NCBI GenBank assembly: GCA_944321725.1
Contig: CALUMI010000002.1
Coordinates: forward strand, 1-64,000
Direction: 5' to 3'
From: an uncultured Muribaculaceae bacterium
Lineage (GTDB): Bacteria; Bacteroidota; Bacteroidia; Bacteroidales; Muribaculaceae
Length of the DNA: 64,000 nucleotides
The translations under genes and the position numbers were made by a program. Positions 1 to 7,988 of this stretch are shown in pieces. The notes beneath the pieces were generated by a model. That model was not told where the DNA came from. It did no database searches and saw nothing but the letters and a program-made list of their open reading frames with translations. Every line of letters starts with the position of its first letter. Position 1 is the first letter of the stretch.

Positions 1-2
1 AC

Positions 3-75
<73 letters not shown>

Positions 76-92
76 CTCGACATGTTGGATAG

Positions 93-176
93 GTCCGGAT
101 GGCGGAATTGGTAGACGCGCTACTTTGAGGGGGTAGTGGGCATTCGCTCGTGTGAGTTCGAGTCTCATTCCGGACA
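93..176 (+). tRNA. tRNA-Leu (GAG)
   Basis: Class II tRNA with a long variable arm. The acceptor stem is 93-99 paired with 169-175, the D arm has GGCGGAATTGGTAGACGC, and the anticodon stem 120-124/132-136 encloses a loop with GAG at 127-129. The T arm carries GAGTTCGAGTCTC. CCA is not encoded. Confidence 0.96.
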
Positions 177-191
177 CTTATAATATGGAAC

Positions 192-263
192 GGCGCTTTC
201 GTCTAGCGGTTAGGACGCGGCCCTCTCACGGCTGAAACACGGGTTCGATTCCCGTAGGCGCTA
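192..263 (+). tRNA. tRNA-Glu (CTC)
   Basis: The cloverleaf closes as acceptor 192-198 with 256-262 (including G-U pairs), D arm TCTAGCGGTTAGGA, anticodon stem 218-222/230-234 with CTC at 225-227, and T arm GGGTTCGATTCCC. The CTC anticodon reads only GAG, so a separate UUC-type tRNA-Glu is expected elsewhere in the genome. Confidence 0.95.
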
Positions 264-271
264 CAGATTTG

Positions 272-314
272 AAGGAATGAAACTATTATTGTCAGTTTCA
301 TTCCTTTTTCTTTT
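272..314 (+). terminator. Rho-independent terminator of the tRNA cluster
   Basis: A perfect 13-bp inverted repeat (272-284 with 294-306) with a 9-base loop is followed by TTTTTCTTTT. It lies directly after tRNA-Glu and before prmA. An in-frame ATG at 277 falls inside the hairpin, which argues against that codon as the prmA start. Confidence 0.92.
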
Positions 315-327
315 ATATCTGTGTCCT

Positions 328-1173
328 ATGAATGATTATTTTAAAATACGTTTCGAGCTGAAACCGTGTACGGAAACTGAAACCGATGTTTTGGCCGCAT
401 TGCTTTGTGATGTGGGGTTTGAAAGTTTTGAGCCAGATGCCGGAGGTGTGTCGGCCTATATAAAAAAAGAGCTGTATGATGCCGCTGCCATTAACTCTGC
501 TGTCGCGTCCTATCCTTTTTCATCGTCAATAGCTGTTACAAAAGAATTGATAGAAGGGCAAGATTGGAATCATGAGTGGGAGAAACATTATTTTGAGCCT
601 ATAGTTTTTGAGAGAAAATGTGTGGTACACAGCTCGTTTCACAAAGACTACCCAAAAGCGGAATATGATATTGTCATCGACCCGAAAATGGCATTCGGTA
701 CGGGGCATCATGAAACCACATCGTTGATGATACGCCGTATTCTTTCATTGGATATGGTCGGGAAACGCGTTCTTGACATGGGCACAGGAACTGGAATACT
801 TGCGATTTTATCGGCAATGTGCGGTGCCGGTATTGTTGTTGGTGTGGAAATAGACCCGTTTGCTTATGCTAATGCGAAAGACAATATAGAGCTGAATAAA
901 AAATCGGATATTGATATTCGTTTGGGAGGGGTGGAAACTGTTACGGAAAATGATTATTTTGACTATCTTTTTGCGAACATCAACCGTAATATAATACTTT
1001 CCGACATTGGAAAGTATGCAGAGTCTTTGAGAAAAGAAGGTGTGATGCTGCTGAGCGGTTTTTATTTGTGCGATGTGGATATTATAATGGATGAGGCCGA
1101 AAAACACGGGTTGCAAAAGCATTCGGTTATATCGGAAAAAGATTGGGCAAATATTTTACTTGTAAAAAATTGA
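328..1173 (+). CDS. prmA: Ribosomal protein L11 methyltransferase
   Basis: SAM-dependent methyltransferase that methylates ribosomal protein L11 in the cytoplasm. The predicted 281-residue protein is of normal family length. It has the PrmA hallmarks: FGTGHHETT ahead of the SAM-binding glycine loop (DMGTGTGILAI), then an acidic VEIDP segment and the catalytic-region motif NINRNIIL. The start at 328 (MNDYFKIRF) is chosen because upstream in-frame codons from 277 lie in the tRNA terminator and would add an unrelated hydrophobic extension. The next gene begins 26 bases downstream, so the two are probably co-transcribed. The family call is secure. L11 as substrate follows from the family. Confidence 0.93.
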   Translation: MNDYFKIRFELKPCTETETDVLAALLCDVGFESFEPDAGGVSAYIKKELYDAAAINSAVASYPFSSSIAVTKELIEGQDWNHEWEKHYFEPIVFERKCVVHSSFHKDYPKAEYDIVIDPKMAFGTGHHETTSLMIRRILSLDMVGKRVLDMGTGTGILAILSAMCGAGIVVGVEIDPFAYANAKDNIELNKKSDIDIRLGGVETVTENDYFDYLFANINRNIILSDIGKYAESLRKEGVMLLSGFYLCDVDIIMDEAEKHGLQKHSVISEKDWANILLVKN

Positions 1174-1199
1174 GTTGTCCATGCGGTTTTCTTCAGGAA

Positions 1200-1892
1200 A
1201 TGAAATGTGAGAACGCATATTTTAATTGGAGTGGCGGCAAAGATTCTGCTTTGGCTTTATACAGAGTGCTTTGCTCAAAGCAGTTTTCTGTCAAGGCTTT
1301 GTTCACGGTTCTGAAGTGTGACAGTAAGAAAATCGCAATGCACGAGGTTGGCGTAGACCTGTTGAGAAAGCAGGCCGATGCCATAGGAATACCGTTGGTG
1401 CCTTTTTATTTTGACAATAAATGGACTGGCGCGGAATATGAATTGGCAATGATGAGATGCATGCGTGAATTCAAGAATGATGATATAACGACGGCATTGT
1501 TTGGAGATTTGTATCTGGAGCCATTGCGTAGTGAAAGAGAACAAAAATGTCATAGAGTTGGAATTAACTCCGTGTTTCCTTTATGGGGAATGCCAACTGA
1601 TGTTGTTATGTCGGAGTTTATACAGTTAGGCTTTAAGGCGATTGTCACGTGTGTGGATAATTCTGTCTTGTCGGAGAACTTCATAGGCAGGATAATTGAC
1701 AACCAATTTATTTCCGATCTGCCCGGCAATGTGGATATATGTGGAGAAAATGGAGAATATCATTCATTTGTGTTCGACGGGCCGATTTTTCGTCGTCCCG
1801 TTGATTTCAGAATTGTAAGAAAATATAGTATGGTGTTTACTGACAGTCAAGAGCATGACGTAAGTCGATACACCTATTTGGAATTGGCTTAG
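1200..1892 (+). CDS. Diphthine-ammonia-ligase-like ATP pyrophosphatase (MJ0570 family)
   Basis: Adenine-nucleotide alpha-hydrolase-fold enzyme of 230 residues with the PP-loop SGGKDS at residues 11-16. It matches the DPH6/MJ0570-type group. In archaea and eukaryotes DPH6 makes diphthamide on EF-2, but bacteria lack diphthamide, so the bacterial substrate is not known. The start at 1200 is preferred over an in-frame ATG at 1143 that overlaps the end of prmA, because a purine-rich CAGGAA precedes it and the PP-loop then sits near the N-terminus as usual. It is probably co-transcribed with prmA and converges on fmt. The fold is clear; the function is open. Confidence 0.8.
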   Translation: MKCENAYFNWSGGKDSALALYRVLCSKQFSVKALFTVLKCDSKKIAMHEVGVDLLRKQADAIGIPLVPFYFDNKWTGAEYELAMMRCMREFKNDDITTALFGDLYLEPLRSEREQKCHRVGINSVFPLWGMPTDVVMSEFIQLGFKAIVTCVDNSVLSENFIGRIIDNQFISDLPGNVDICGENGEYHSFVFDGPIFRRPVDFRIVRKYSMVFTDSQEHDVSRYTYLELA

Positions 1893-1920
1893 GTTGAAAT
1901 GCCGGATGACTTACTCATTG

Positions 1921-1956
1921 CCACAACGGTGTTACGTGTCAATATCACCGTCGTGG
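1921..1956. terminator. Hairpin between convergent genes
   Basis: An 11-base inverted repeat with one mismatch (1921-1931 with 1946-1956) lies between the ends of the plus-strand pyrophosphatase gene and minus-strand fmt. No strong T run follows on either strand, so termination is inferred mainly from position. Confidence 0.4.
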
Positions 1957-2010
1957 CTGCATCGTTGGCATATATCCTCATATTGCATACAATAAACTCG
2001 GATTTGTAAA

Positions 2011-2973
2011 TCATTTCAGTATGGCAGAGTCGAGTGTAAAACCTCTAAGGAATGCGGCCGAGTCCATTCGCTTTTTCCCGGATAATTGTAGCGACTTAAT
2101 TTGCAGATAGTTGTCGGCGCATGCTACATAAATGCTGTTTTTGTCCGTTTTTACTGTTCCGTGAATAGCTCCGTTTGTCGGCATATCGGTTATCGATGTT
2201 TCGAATATTTTCAGTTGATGCTCTTTGCCGTCTTTTTCGAAGTAGCACCAAGCGGCCGGATAGGGCGACAATCCGCGCACTAAGTTGTGGACGCTGTTGG
2301 CGGAGTTATCCCATTTGATATGGCACGTATCCTTAAAGATTTTTGGCGCGGGAGTCGGCTCAATGCCATCACACAATTGATTTTGTGGAATTGTTTTTAC
2401 TGTTCCGGCTATTATTGCGTTTACTGTTTCAATAACCATATCGGCGCCGAGTGCCATCAATTTGTCGTGGACAGTGCCGACATTGTCATTATCGTATATA
2501 TTGATTTTTTTTTGCTGTATGATATCGCCGGTGTCGATTTCGTGTTTGAGGAAAAATGTTGTTACTCCCGTTTCTTTGTCGCCGTTGATTACAGCCCAAT
2601 TCAGAGGTGCCGCGCCGCGATATTTTGGAAGCAGGGATGCGTGCAGGTTGAATGTCCCATATTTCGGCATTTGCCATACGGCTTCCGGAAGCATACGGAA
2701 AGCTATAACAATGAATAAGTCGGCATTGATGTTGCGCAGTTGTCCGATAAAATCCTCCGATTTCAGTTTCTCCGGTTGCAGTATCGGCAGATTATGTTCC
2801 AAAGCATATTTCTTTACATCGGATTGCAGTATCTGACGGCCTCGTCCGGCAGGTTTGTCAGGCATTGTCACAACTGCGGCAATGTTGTATCCTTCATCCA
2901 CTAATTTTGCCAAACTTGCGACAGCGAACTCCGGTGTGCCGAAAAATACTATTTTGAAATCTTTCTTTGTCAT
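2011..2973 (-). CDS. fmt: Methionyl-tRNA formyltransferase
   Basis: Formylates Met-tRNA(fMet) with 10-formyltetrahydrofolate for translation initiation. The 320-residue protein has the usual two domains. The N-terminal formyltransferase fold starts with KIVFFGTPEFA and carries the catalytic triad N109 and H111 (in FNLHASLLPKYRG) and D147 (in HEIDTGDI). The C-terminal OB-like tRNA-binding domain covers about residues 205-315. It is the last gene of a minus-strand run tsaC, sugar transferase, CLC, fmt, starting 24 bases after the CLC gene. Confidence 0.96.
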   Translation of the reverse strand: MTKKDFKIVFFGTPEFAVASLAKLVDEGYNIAAVVTMPDKPAGRGRQILQSDVKKYALEHNLPILQPEKLKSEDFIGQLRNINADLFIVIAFRMLPEAVWQMPKYGTFNLHASLLPKYRGAAPLNWAVINGDKETGVTTFFLKHEIDTGDIIQQKKINIYDNDNVGTVHDKLMALGADMVIETVNAIIAGTVKTIPQNQLCDGIEPTPAPKIFKDTCHIKWDNSANSVHNLVRGLSPYPAAWCYFEKDGKEHQLKIFETSITDMPTNGAIHGTVKTDKNSIYVACADNYLQIKSLQLSGKKRMDSAAFLRGFTLDSAILK

Positions 2974-2997
2974 TTTTTGTAAGGTAATATTTAGTTG

Positions 2998-4812
2998 TTA
3001 ATCGTCGGAATAGTGGCGTAATACGCGCCGGTAGGAATTGAATATTTTTGATTTTGACACAAATCCTATGTATTTTCCTTCATTGTCCACTACAGGTAAA
3101 TTCCAAGCGTTGGTGCGGTCGAATGTTTTCATTACATTTTCCATGCTCTCATTCTCAACAATCTTGGCGGGAGGCATACTCATGAATTTCCGCACATACA
3201 TTTTGTCGTACAGATCAGGGCGGAACATAATGTTTCTTATATCGTCGAGTAAAACGATGCCGAGAAGTGTTCCGTCTTTATCGGTTACGGGGAACAGATT
3301 GCGGTTTGATTCGGATATTGCCTGTACCATTTCGCGCAGGCTCATGTCAGGATGTACTTCTATGAAGCCTTTTTCAATCACACTGTCCATTTTCAGCAAA
3401 GTGAGCACTGCTTTGTCTTTATGGTGCGTAAGCAGTTCTCCGCGTTTTGCAAGACGCATGGTGTATATGCTGTATGGAACAAATATTTTTATGGTGCAAT
3501 AGGATATTGTTGATACAATAAGCAGAGGCAGGAACAGCTGATAGCCACCCGTCATTTCGGCTGTGAGAAATATGCCCATTAGTGGGGCGTGCATCACTCC
3601 CGACATTACTCCGGCCATTCCCATCAGCGCGAAATTTTTGCAGGACAGCTCTGATTCGGCGGGATTGAGCCCTAATGTGTTTATCAGGAACGCGAAAAAA
3701 AATCCGGTCATGCATCCTACGTAAAGCGATGGCGCGAATGTTCCGCCTACGCCTCCTCCTCCGTTGGTTGCGCTTGTTGCAAACACTTTGGTCAGTATTA
3801 TCATCAGTAGAAACAATAATACGAACCATACGTTGTCGCGGAACTCGTAGAATACGCTTCCGTCGAACAGTGACGACGGCGAGCCGTTGAGCAATTCGGT
3901 TATCGCTCCATAGCCTTCGCCGTAGAGTGGCGGGAAGCAGAATATCAAACCGCTGAGCACTACTGAGCCGAACGCGAATTTTATCCATTGATTTTTTATT
4001 TTGGAGAAAATTCCTTCCATGAATCCTATGGCCTTAGTGAAATAAAGCGATGTGAATCCGCATACCACGCCGAGCAGCATGGAGTAGGGGATGCGGTCCA
4101 TAGTATATATGTCGCTGGCGTCGAATACAAATTCAGGGCTGTAGCCCGTGAATATGTAAGATATTGTGGCAGCTGTTATCGAAGAAACCAATAATGGCAT
4201 TACAGAAACAGTTGTCAGGTCAATCATCAATACTTCTATCGCGAAAAGCATACCGGCGATAGGCGCTTTGAATATGGCGGCTACGCCGGCTGCCGCTCCG
4301 CTGCCTACAAGCATCATCAATATCTGCGGAGGCATGCGGAACATGCTGCCGAGATTTGAGCCGATGGCAGCTCCCGTATTGACAATCGGCCCTTCCGCAC
4401 CGACAGAGCCTCCGAAGCCTATTGTTATGGAACTTGCCACAACCGATGTATATGTGTTGTGCAGTTTCATGCGGCTTTTGTTTTGGGAAATGGCATAAAG
4501 CACGCGCGTAACTCCGTGTGATATGTTGTCTTTAACTACATATCTGACATAAAGCCCGGCAATGAGTATGCCTAATATCGGATAAATCAGATAAAGGTAG
4601 TTTGCGCCTGATATTGTGAGGTGCGTGCTCAGCATCGATGCTATCGATGCGATGAGGAATTTCAGAAGCAATGCGGCAAATCCGGATAATATGCCTGTAA
4701 AAAATGCAAGCACAAGTAGAAAATTATGCTCTTTTATATGGGTTTCGCGCCATTGCAAGATTTTCATCAGCAGTGACGACATTCGTCCGGTCATATACAT
4801 GTAGTTTGCCAT
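2998..4812 (-). CDS. CLC-family chloride channel/transporter with CBS pair
   Basis: Inner-membrane CLC protein of 604 residues. The pore region (about residues 30-445) has the anion-filter motifs GSVGAEGP, with gating glutamate E140, and GGTFAP. Two CBS domains fill about residues 465-595, unlike E. coli ClcA, which has none. Aligned by eye to ClcA, the segment APIAGMLFAIEVL has Val194 where ClcA has the proton-pathway Glu203; E193 matches Glu202. That could mean loss of proton coupling, or an alternative coupling route as in other CLCs with substituted residues. The gene starts 4 bases after the sugar-transferase gene, so it is probably translated from the same mRNA. Methionines at residues 5, 7 and 11 are alternative starts. 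Confidence 0.9.
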   Translation of the reverse strand: MANYMYMTGRMSSLLMKILQWRETHIKEHNFLLVLAFFTGILSGFAALLLKFLIASIASMLSTHLTISGANYLYLIYPILGILIAGLYVRYVVKDNISHGVTRVLYAISQNKSRMKLHNTYTSVVASSITIGFGGSVGAEGPIVNTGAAIGSNLGSMFRMPPQILMMLVGSGAAAGVAAIFKAPIAGMLFAIEVLMIDLTTVSVMPLLVSSITAATISYIFTGYSPEFVFDASDIYTMDRIPYSMLLGVVCGFTSLYFTKAIGFMEGIFSKIKNQWIKFAFGSVVLSGLIFCFPPLYGEGYGAITELLNGSPSSLFDGSVFYEFRDNVWFVLLFLLMIILTKVFATSATNGGGGVGGTFAPSLYVGCMTGFFFAFLINTLGLNPAESELSCKNFALMGMAGVMSGVMHAPLMGIFLTAEMTGGYQLFLPLLIVSTISYCTIKIFVPYSIYTMRLAKRGELLTHHKDKAVLTLLKMDSVIEKGFIEVHPDMSLREMVQAISESNRNLFPVTDKDGTLLGIVLLDDIRNIMFRPDLYDKMYVRKFMSMPPAKIVENESMENVMKTFDRTNAWNLPVVDNEGKYIGFVSKSKIFNSYRRVLRHYSDD

Positions 4813-4816
4813 TGTG

Positions 4817-6244
4817 CTATAATCCTTTTCCTGTTATCACTGTTTTTATTGTCAGCATCATTATTTTTAAATCTACTGCTATCGACATGTTTTCTATATA
4901 TATGATGTCGTACTGTGCCCGTTTTATCATTTCCTCCACATTTGTCGCATATCCGAATTTTACCATCCCCAAGGATGATATGCCCGGGCGGATTTGATAA
5001 ATGAGGGTATAATATGGGGCAGATTTGAGTATCTGATCAACAAAATATTTCCGTTCAGGGCGTGGGCCTACTATCGACATGTCACCTTTTAATACGTTCC
5101 AAAATTGCGGAGTTTCGTCAAGCCGGTATTTTCTTAATATTTTCCCGACGCGGGTTATACGCGGGTCATCATTAGAGGAAAGCATTGGTGATTTGTCTTT
5201 CTCGGCGTTTTCCATCATTGTCCGGAATTTGTATATATGGAATGGCTTTCCATGCTTGCCTATCCGTTCTTGGCTGTAGATAATCCTGCCCGGTGAGTCT
5301 TTCTTTATTAAGATTGCAATTATCAGGAATATGGGAGATAGTATAATCAGCGAGAAGACGGAAAGGATTATGTCCGAAAACCGTTTTACGCATTTTTCCC
5401 ATTCCGGCATGTTGTTTTGCGCGATATCGATTAATGGCTCCCCGAATATATTGTTGTGCATTATCCGGGCCGTCAATATGTCATGCAACTCCGGAGTTAT
5501 TTTTATGGGGATGTTGTATTTGAATAATCTGTTTATCAGATTGTAGATATATTCTTTGTCGTTTTTCTTGTTTACGATTATGATTGTTCTTATGTCGTTG
5601 TTTCTGCATAGATTGTCAATCTCATCTTCTTCATACATAGGTATGTCGGTAGCTGCGTCGCACGGCTCGCCTGCCATTCTTATTATTCCTATAGGTTTGT
5701 ATCCTAAATCTTTATATTTGTTGCGGAGGTTGAAAAGCAGATTGTTTGCTGTTTCGTTGTTGCCTATTATCAGGGTGCTGAATGATAATTTTCCTGATTT
5801 TATTTTTTCTTTTACATTTCCCGTGATAAAAAATCGGGTTGTATATATAAACAGAAATATGCAGCACCACATGGCGGCTATAAGCTCGTAGTTTTTCAAA
5901 CGCTCCGGAAAACTGTCGTTTATGAGTATGATGAAAAACATTATAAGCGTCACGATTAGCGTTGACAATACTGTGGTTGACAGCTCTTGTATTCTTGATT
6001 TGAGGTGGACTACATTGTAGTATCCTGACAGATATGCGATAAAAATGAACAATATGGGGAAAAATATTTGTCCTAACAGGACGTTTGGCATCGACAAAAA
6101 CGAATACACTGAGTCGTAATGGCTCATCATGGCGCTTTCTTTGGTAAGATAATAGCGTATCATGCTATATAGAAACCACCCTGCATTGGAGGCTGCAAAG
6201 TCGCCAATTATGTATTTTGTTCGTTGTATGTTTTCGTTTGTCAA
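4817..6244 (-). CDS. Polyprenyl glycosylphosphotransferase (bacterial sugar transferase)
   Basis: Membrane enzyme of the WcaJ/WbaP type that transfers a sugar-1-phosphate to undecaprenyl phosphate, starting a surface-polysaccharide repeat unit. The 475-residue protein has several N-terminal membrane segments, a central Rossmann-like CoA-binding region (about 130-260), and the C-terminal catalytic domain (about 280-475). That domain contains KRFSDI, then YKFRTM and DETPQFWNVLKGDMSIVGPR. No polysaccharide cluster surrounds it, so it may serve as a housekeeping initiator. It overlaps tsaC by 4 bases. The sugar substrate cannot be read from sequence. Confidence 0.92.
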   Translation of the reverse strand: MTNENIQRTKYIIGDFAASNAGWFLYSMIRYYLTKESAMMSHYDSVYSFLSMPNVLLGQIFFPILFIFIAYLSGYYNVVHLKSRIQELSTTVLSTLIVTLIMFFIILINDSFPERLKNYELIAAMWCCIFLFIYTTRFFITGNVKEKIKSGKLSFSTLIIGNNETANNLLFNLRNKYKDLGYKPIGIIRMAGEPCDAATDIPMYEEDEIDNLCRNNDIRTIIIVNKKNDKEYIYNLINRLFKYNIPIKITPELHDILTARIMHNNIFGEPLIDIAQNNMPEWEKCVKRFSDIILSVFSLIILSPIFLIIAILIKKDSPGRIIYSQERIGKHGKPFHIYKFRTMMENAEKDKSPMLSSNDDPRITRVGKILRKYRLDETPQFWNVLKGDMSIVGPRPERKYFVDQILKSAPYYTLIYQIRPGISSLGMVKFGYATNVEEMIKRAQYDIIYIENMSIAVDLKIMMLTIKTVITGKGL

Positions 6245-6804
6245 TGTCGTAATATTTTTATTACATTGTCTGCCGACAGTTTAATCACGCTTGATGCCGC
6301 ATGTTCTGTTTCATCGTCTTGACGGTATTTCACGATATAGTCTACCGCATTTTTTATCTCTTCGGAAATCATTTTGAATGTTGGTGCAGCCGGGCTGCCG
6401 CTTATATTGGCTGAGGTCGACACTATTGGCCTGCCTAATTTTTTGCAAAGCTGTTGTGAGAAACTTTCGCGAGAAACGCGTATGCCGACACTGTCGTTCT
6501 CCCCAAGAAGATTTTTTGCGAGATTGAGGGCATGGTCGTAGATTATTGTAACGGGTTTTTCGCTGAGTTCGTTGATGGTGTATGCCATTTCCGGAACGTT
6601 GTCAACATAACGCTCAATCTTGTCGATATCGTCTATCAGAACGAGCATTGCTTTGTTTTCTGCGCGTTTTTTTATCTCATATATGCGGCTTACGGCTTTT
6701 TCGTTGGTGGCATCGCATCCTATTCCCCATATTGTGTCGGTGGGGTATAGGATGATTCCGCCTTTTTGCATTGTTTCGACCGCATTCTTTATATCTTCTT
6801 CCAT
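6241..6804 (-). CDS. tsaC: Threonylcarbamoyl-AMP synthase (Sua5/YciO/YrdC family)
   Basis: Cytoplasmic enzyme that makes threonylcarbamoyl-AMP from threonine, bicarbonate and ATP for the t6A modification of ANN-decoding tRNAs. The 187-residue protein is a stand-alone YrdC domain without the C-terminal Sua5 extension. It shows YPTDTIWGIGCDA near the N-terminus, a KKR segment in the nucleotide site, and STSANISG. It leads the four-gene minus-strand operon, with a promoter just upstream at 6827-6857. The YciO subgroup is an alternative, but length and motifs favour TsaC. Confidence 0.88.
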   Translation of the reverse strand: MEEDIKNAVETMQKGGIILYPTDTIWGIGCDATNEKAVSRIYEIKKRAENKAMLVLIDDIDKIERYVDNVPEMAYTINELSEKPVTIIYDHALNLAKNLLGENDSVGIRVSRESFSQQLCKKLGRPIVSTSANISGSPAAPTFKMISEEIKNAVDYIVKYRQDDETEHAASSVIKLSADNVIKILRH

Positions 6805-6826
6805 TCTTATTCCAAATGTTGTTCTA

Positions 6827-6857
6827 CAAAGATAATTCTTTTATCCGTTACTTGAAA
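6827..6857 (-). promoter_or_regulatory. Bacteroides-type promoter for the tsaC-fmt operon
   Basis: On the minus strand, TATCTTTG (6827-6834) matches the -7 consensus TAnnTTTG. TTTC (6854-6857) lies 19 bases upstream, close to the -33 TTTG. The tsaC ATG is 23 bases downstream. Confidence 0.7.
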
Positions 6858-6880
6858 AACGGGGGCTTTTTTCAATCTTT

Positions 6881-7639
6881 TTATTTGTTATCAGGAAATT
6901 TGTATCCTTGTTTCTCAACGAATTTATAGAACTTCTCGGAGAAAGTTTCGCAATCTGCTTTTGTGTAGCGGACATCGGTAAATACTTGCGCAAGTGTCGT
7001 TTTGTGGTTTTCAGTCACATATCCTTTGTTTACTTCAAGACTCTCTTTTTCGGAGTGTATGTTTTTAATGTCCTGCTCTGAATAGTCATGATATGTGTTT
7101 TGATGAATTACGCCATTGACAGGCAGACGCTCCACTTGTATGGTTTCGCCGTCGGGATACCCGACAGTAATGGTGATTATTGGCACTACCATTGGCGGAA
7201 GATGTAGCACTGACGCTATTTCTTCTGCATTGTATGTGGTGGTGCCTAAATAGCAGCATCCCAATCCGTTGAGTTCGGCGATTGTGTTGAATTGCTGAGC
7301 AAAAATGGCTGCGTCGAGGGTAGCCGTCATAAATGATTGAAAATTGTTGTATCCGGGAATGGCGTCGCTTGCCTCGCACCATTTTATGAACCGGTTATAG
7401 TCGGCGCAGAATGTTATTACAGCGGCTGCCGACATCACTTGCGGTTGGTTGAAATGGCATGGTGACAGTTGCTCTTTTATTTCTTTGTCTGTCGTGACTA
7501 TTGCGCTATACAGTTGCATATTGCCTGTTGTCGGTGCACGCATTGCGCTTTCGAGCATTTTTTTCAGTAGTTCAGCCGGTATTTCTTTATCAGAATATTT
7601 TCTTATCGTTCTGCGTTGGTTAAAGTATTCGGTGTTCAT
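6881..7639 (-). CDS. Nitroreductase-family NAD(P)H oxidoreductase (NfsA-like)
   Basis: FMN-dependent oxidoreductase of 252 residues. The N-terminus has the family pattern RRTIRKYSDKEIP followed by RAPTTGNMQ, which contacts FMN phosphate. A glycine-rich LGCCYLGTT segment follows in mid-protein, then VVPIITITVGYP. The C-terminal extension (about residues 185-252) resembles NfsA/FRP types that reduce flavins, quinones or nitroaromatics. It is monocistronic, with its own promoter at 7663-7693. The physiological substrate is unknown. Confidence 0.88.
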   Translation of the reverse strand: MNTEYFNQRRTIRKYSDKEIPAELLKKMLESAMRAPTTGNMQLYSAIVTTDKEIKEQLSPCHFNQPQVMSAAAVITFCADYNRFIKWCEASDAIPGYNNFQSFMTATLDAAIFAQQFNTIAELNGLGCCYLGTTTYNAEEIASVLHLPPMVVPIITITVGYPDGETIQVERLPVNGVIHQNTYHDYSEQDIKNIHSEKESLEVNKGYVTENHKTTLAQVFTDVRYTKADCETFSEKFYKFVEKQGYKFPDNK

Positions 7640-7662
7640 AATTAGTGCTTTTTATTGTAATG

Positions 7663-7693
7663 CAAAATTAAATAAACGCTTGCAGAAAAACAA
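7663..7693 (-). promoter_or_regulatory. Promoter for the nitroreductase gene
   Basis: The minus strand reads TTG (7691-7693), 20 bases, TAATTTTG (7663-7670), a full match to the Bacteroides -7 element with a near-match -33. The gene starts 24 bases downstream. Confidence 0.72.
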
Positions 7694-7988
7694 TTTTGAC
7701 ATGTTTCTCTATGTGCTTTTATGATGTAAAGAGTAAAAATTTTAGATAAACTCTTTTATGTAAGTTTGTTGTTGACACATGTGTTTGCAAGTTTAACTAA
7801 ATTTTCTGTTTTGGAAAACTTTGTATAGGCATTGTTTTGGGTAATATGTTGATGTACAGTGTGTAGTGTTTTTGAAATGGAAAACTTTATATGGTTTTAT
7901 ATAATTTGTAATGAAATATTTTGAGAATAAATTTTTATTTGCAACCTTTGCAAAGTCAAATTTTATAGCCAATACTTCATTATCTAAT
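7671..7988 (+). promoter_or_regulatory. Upstream region of the B12-dependent ribonucleotide reductase
   Basis: AT-rich divergent intergenic region without a convincing gene. It holds a dyad at 7769-7790 (TTG, three bases, ACACATGTGT, four-base-mirrored CAA), a GTTTT-GG-AAAAC palindrome at 7808-7819, and a 15-base direct repeat (7812-7826 and 7878-7892, 14 of 15 identical, TGGAAAACTTTnTAT). No clear TAnnTTTG promoter or cobalamin-riboswitch B12 box was seen. Regulator binding is inference from the repeats alone. Confidence 0.45.

Noticed and set aside
7671..7988. Cobalamin riboswitch upstream of nrdJ
   Set aside because: The region is AT-rich and lacks a recognisable B12 box or the expected stem arrangement.
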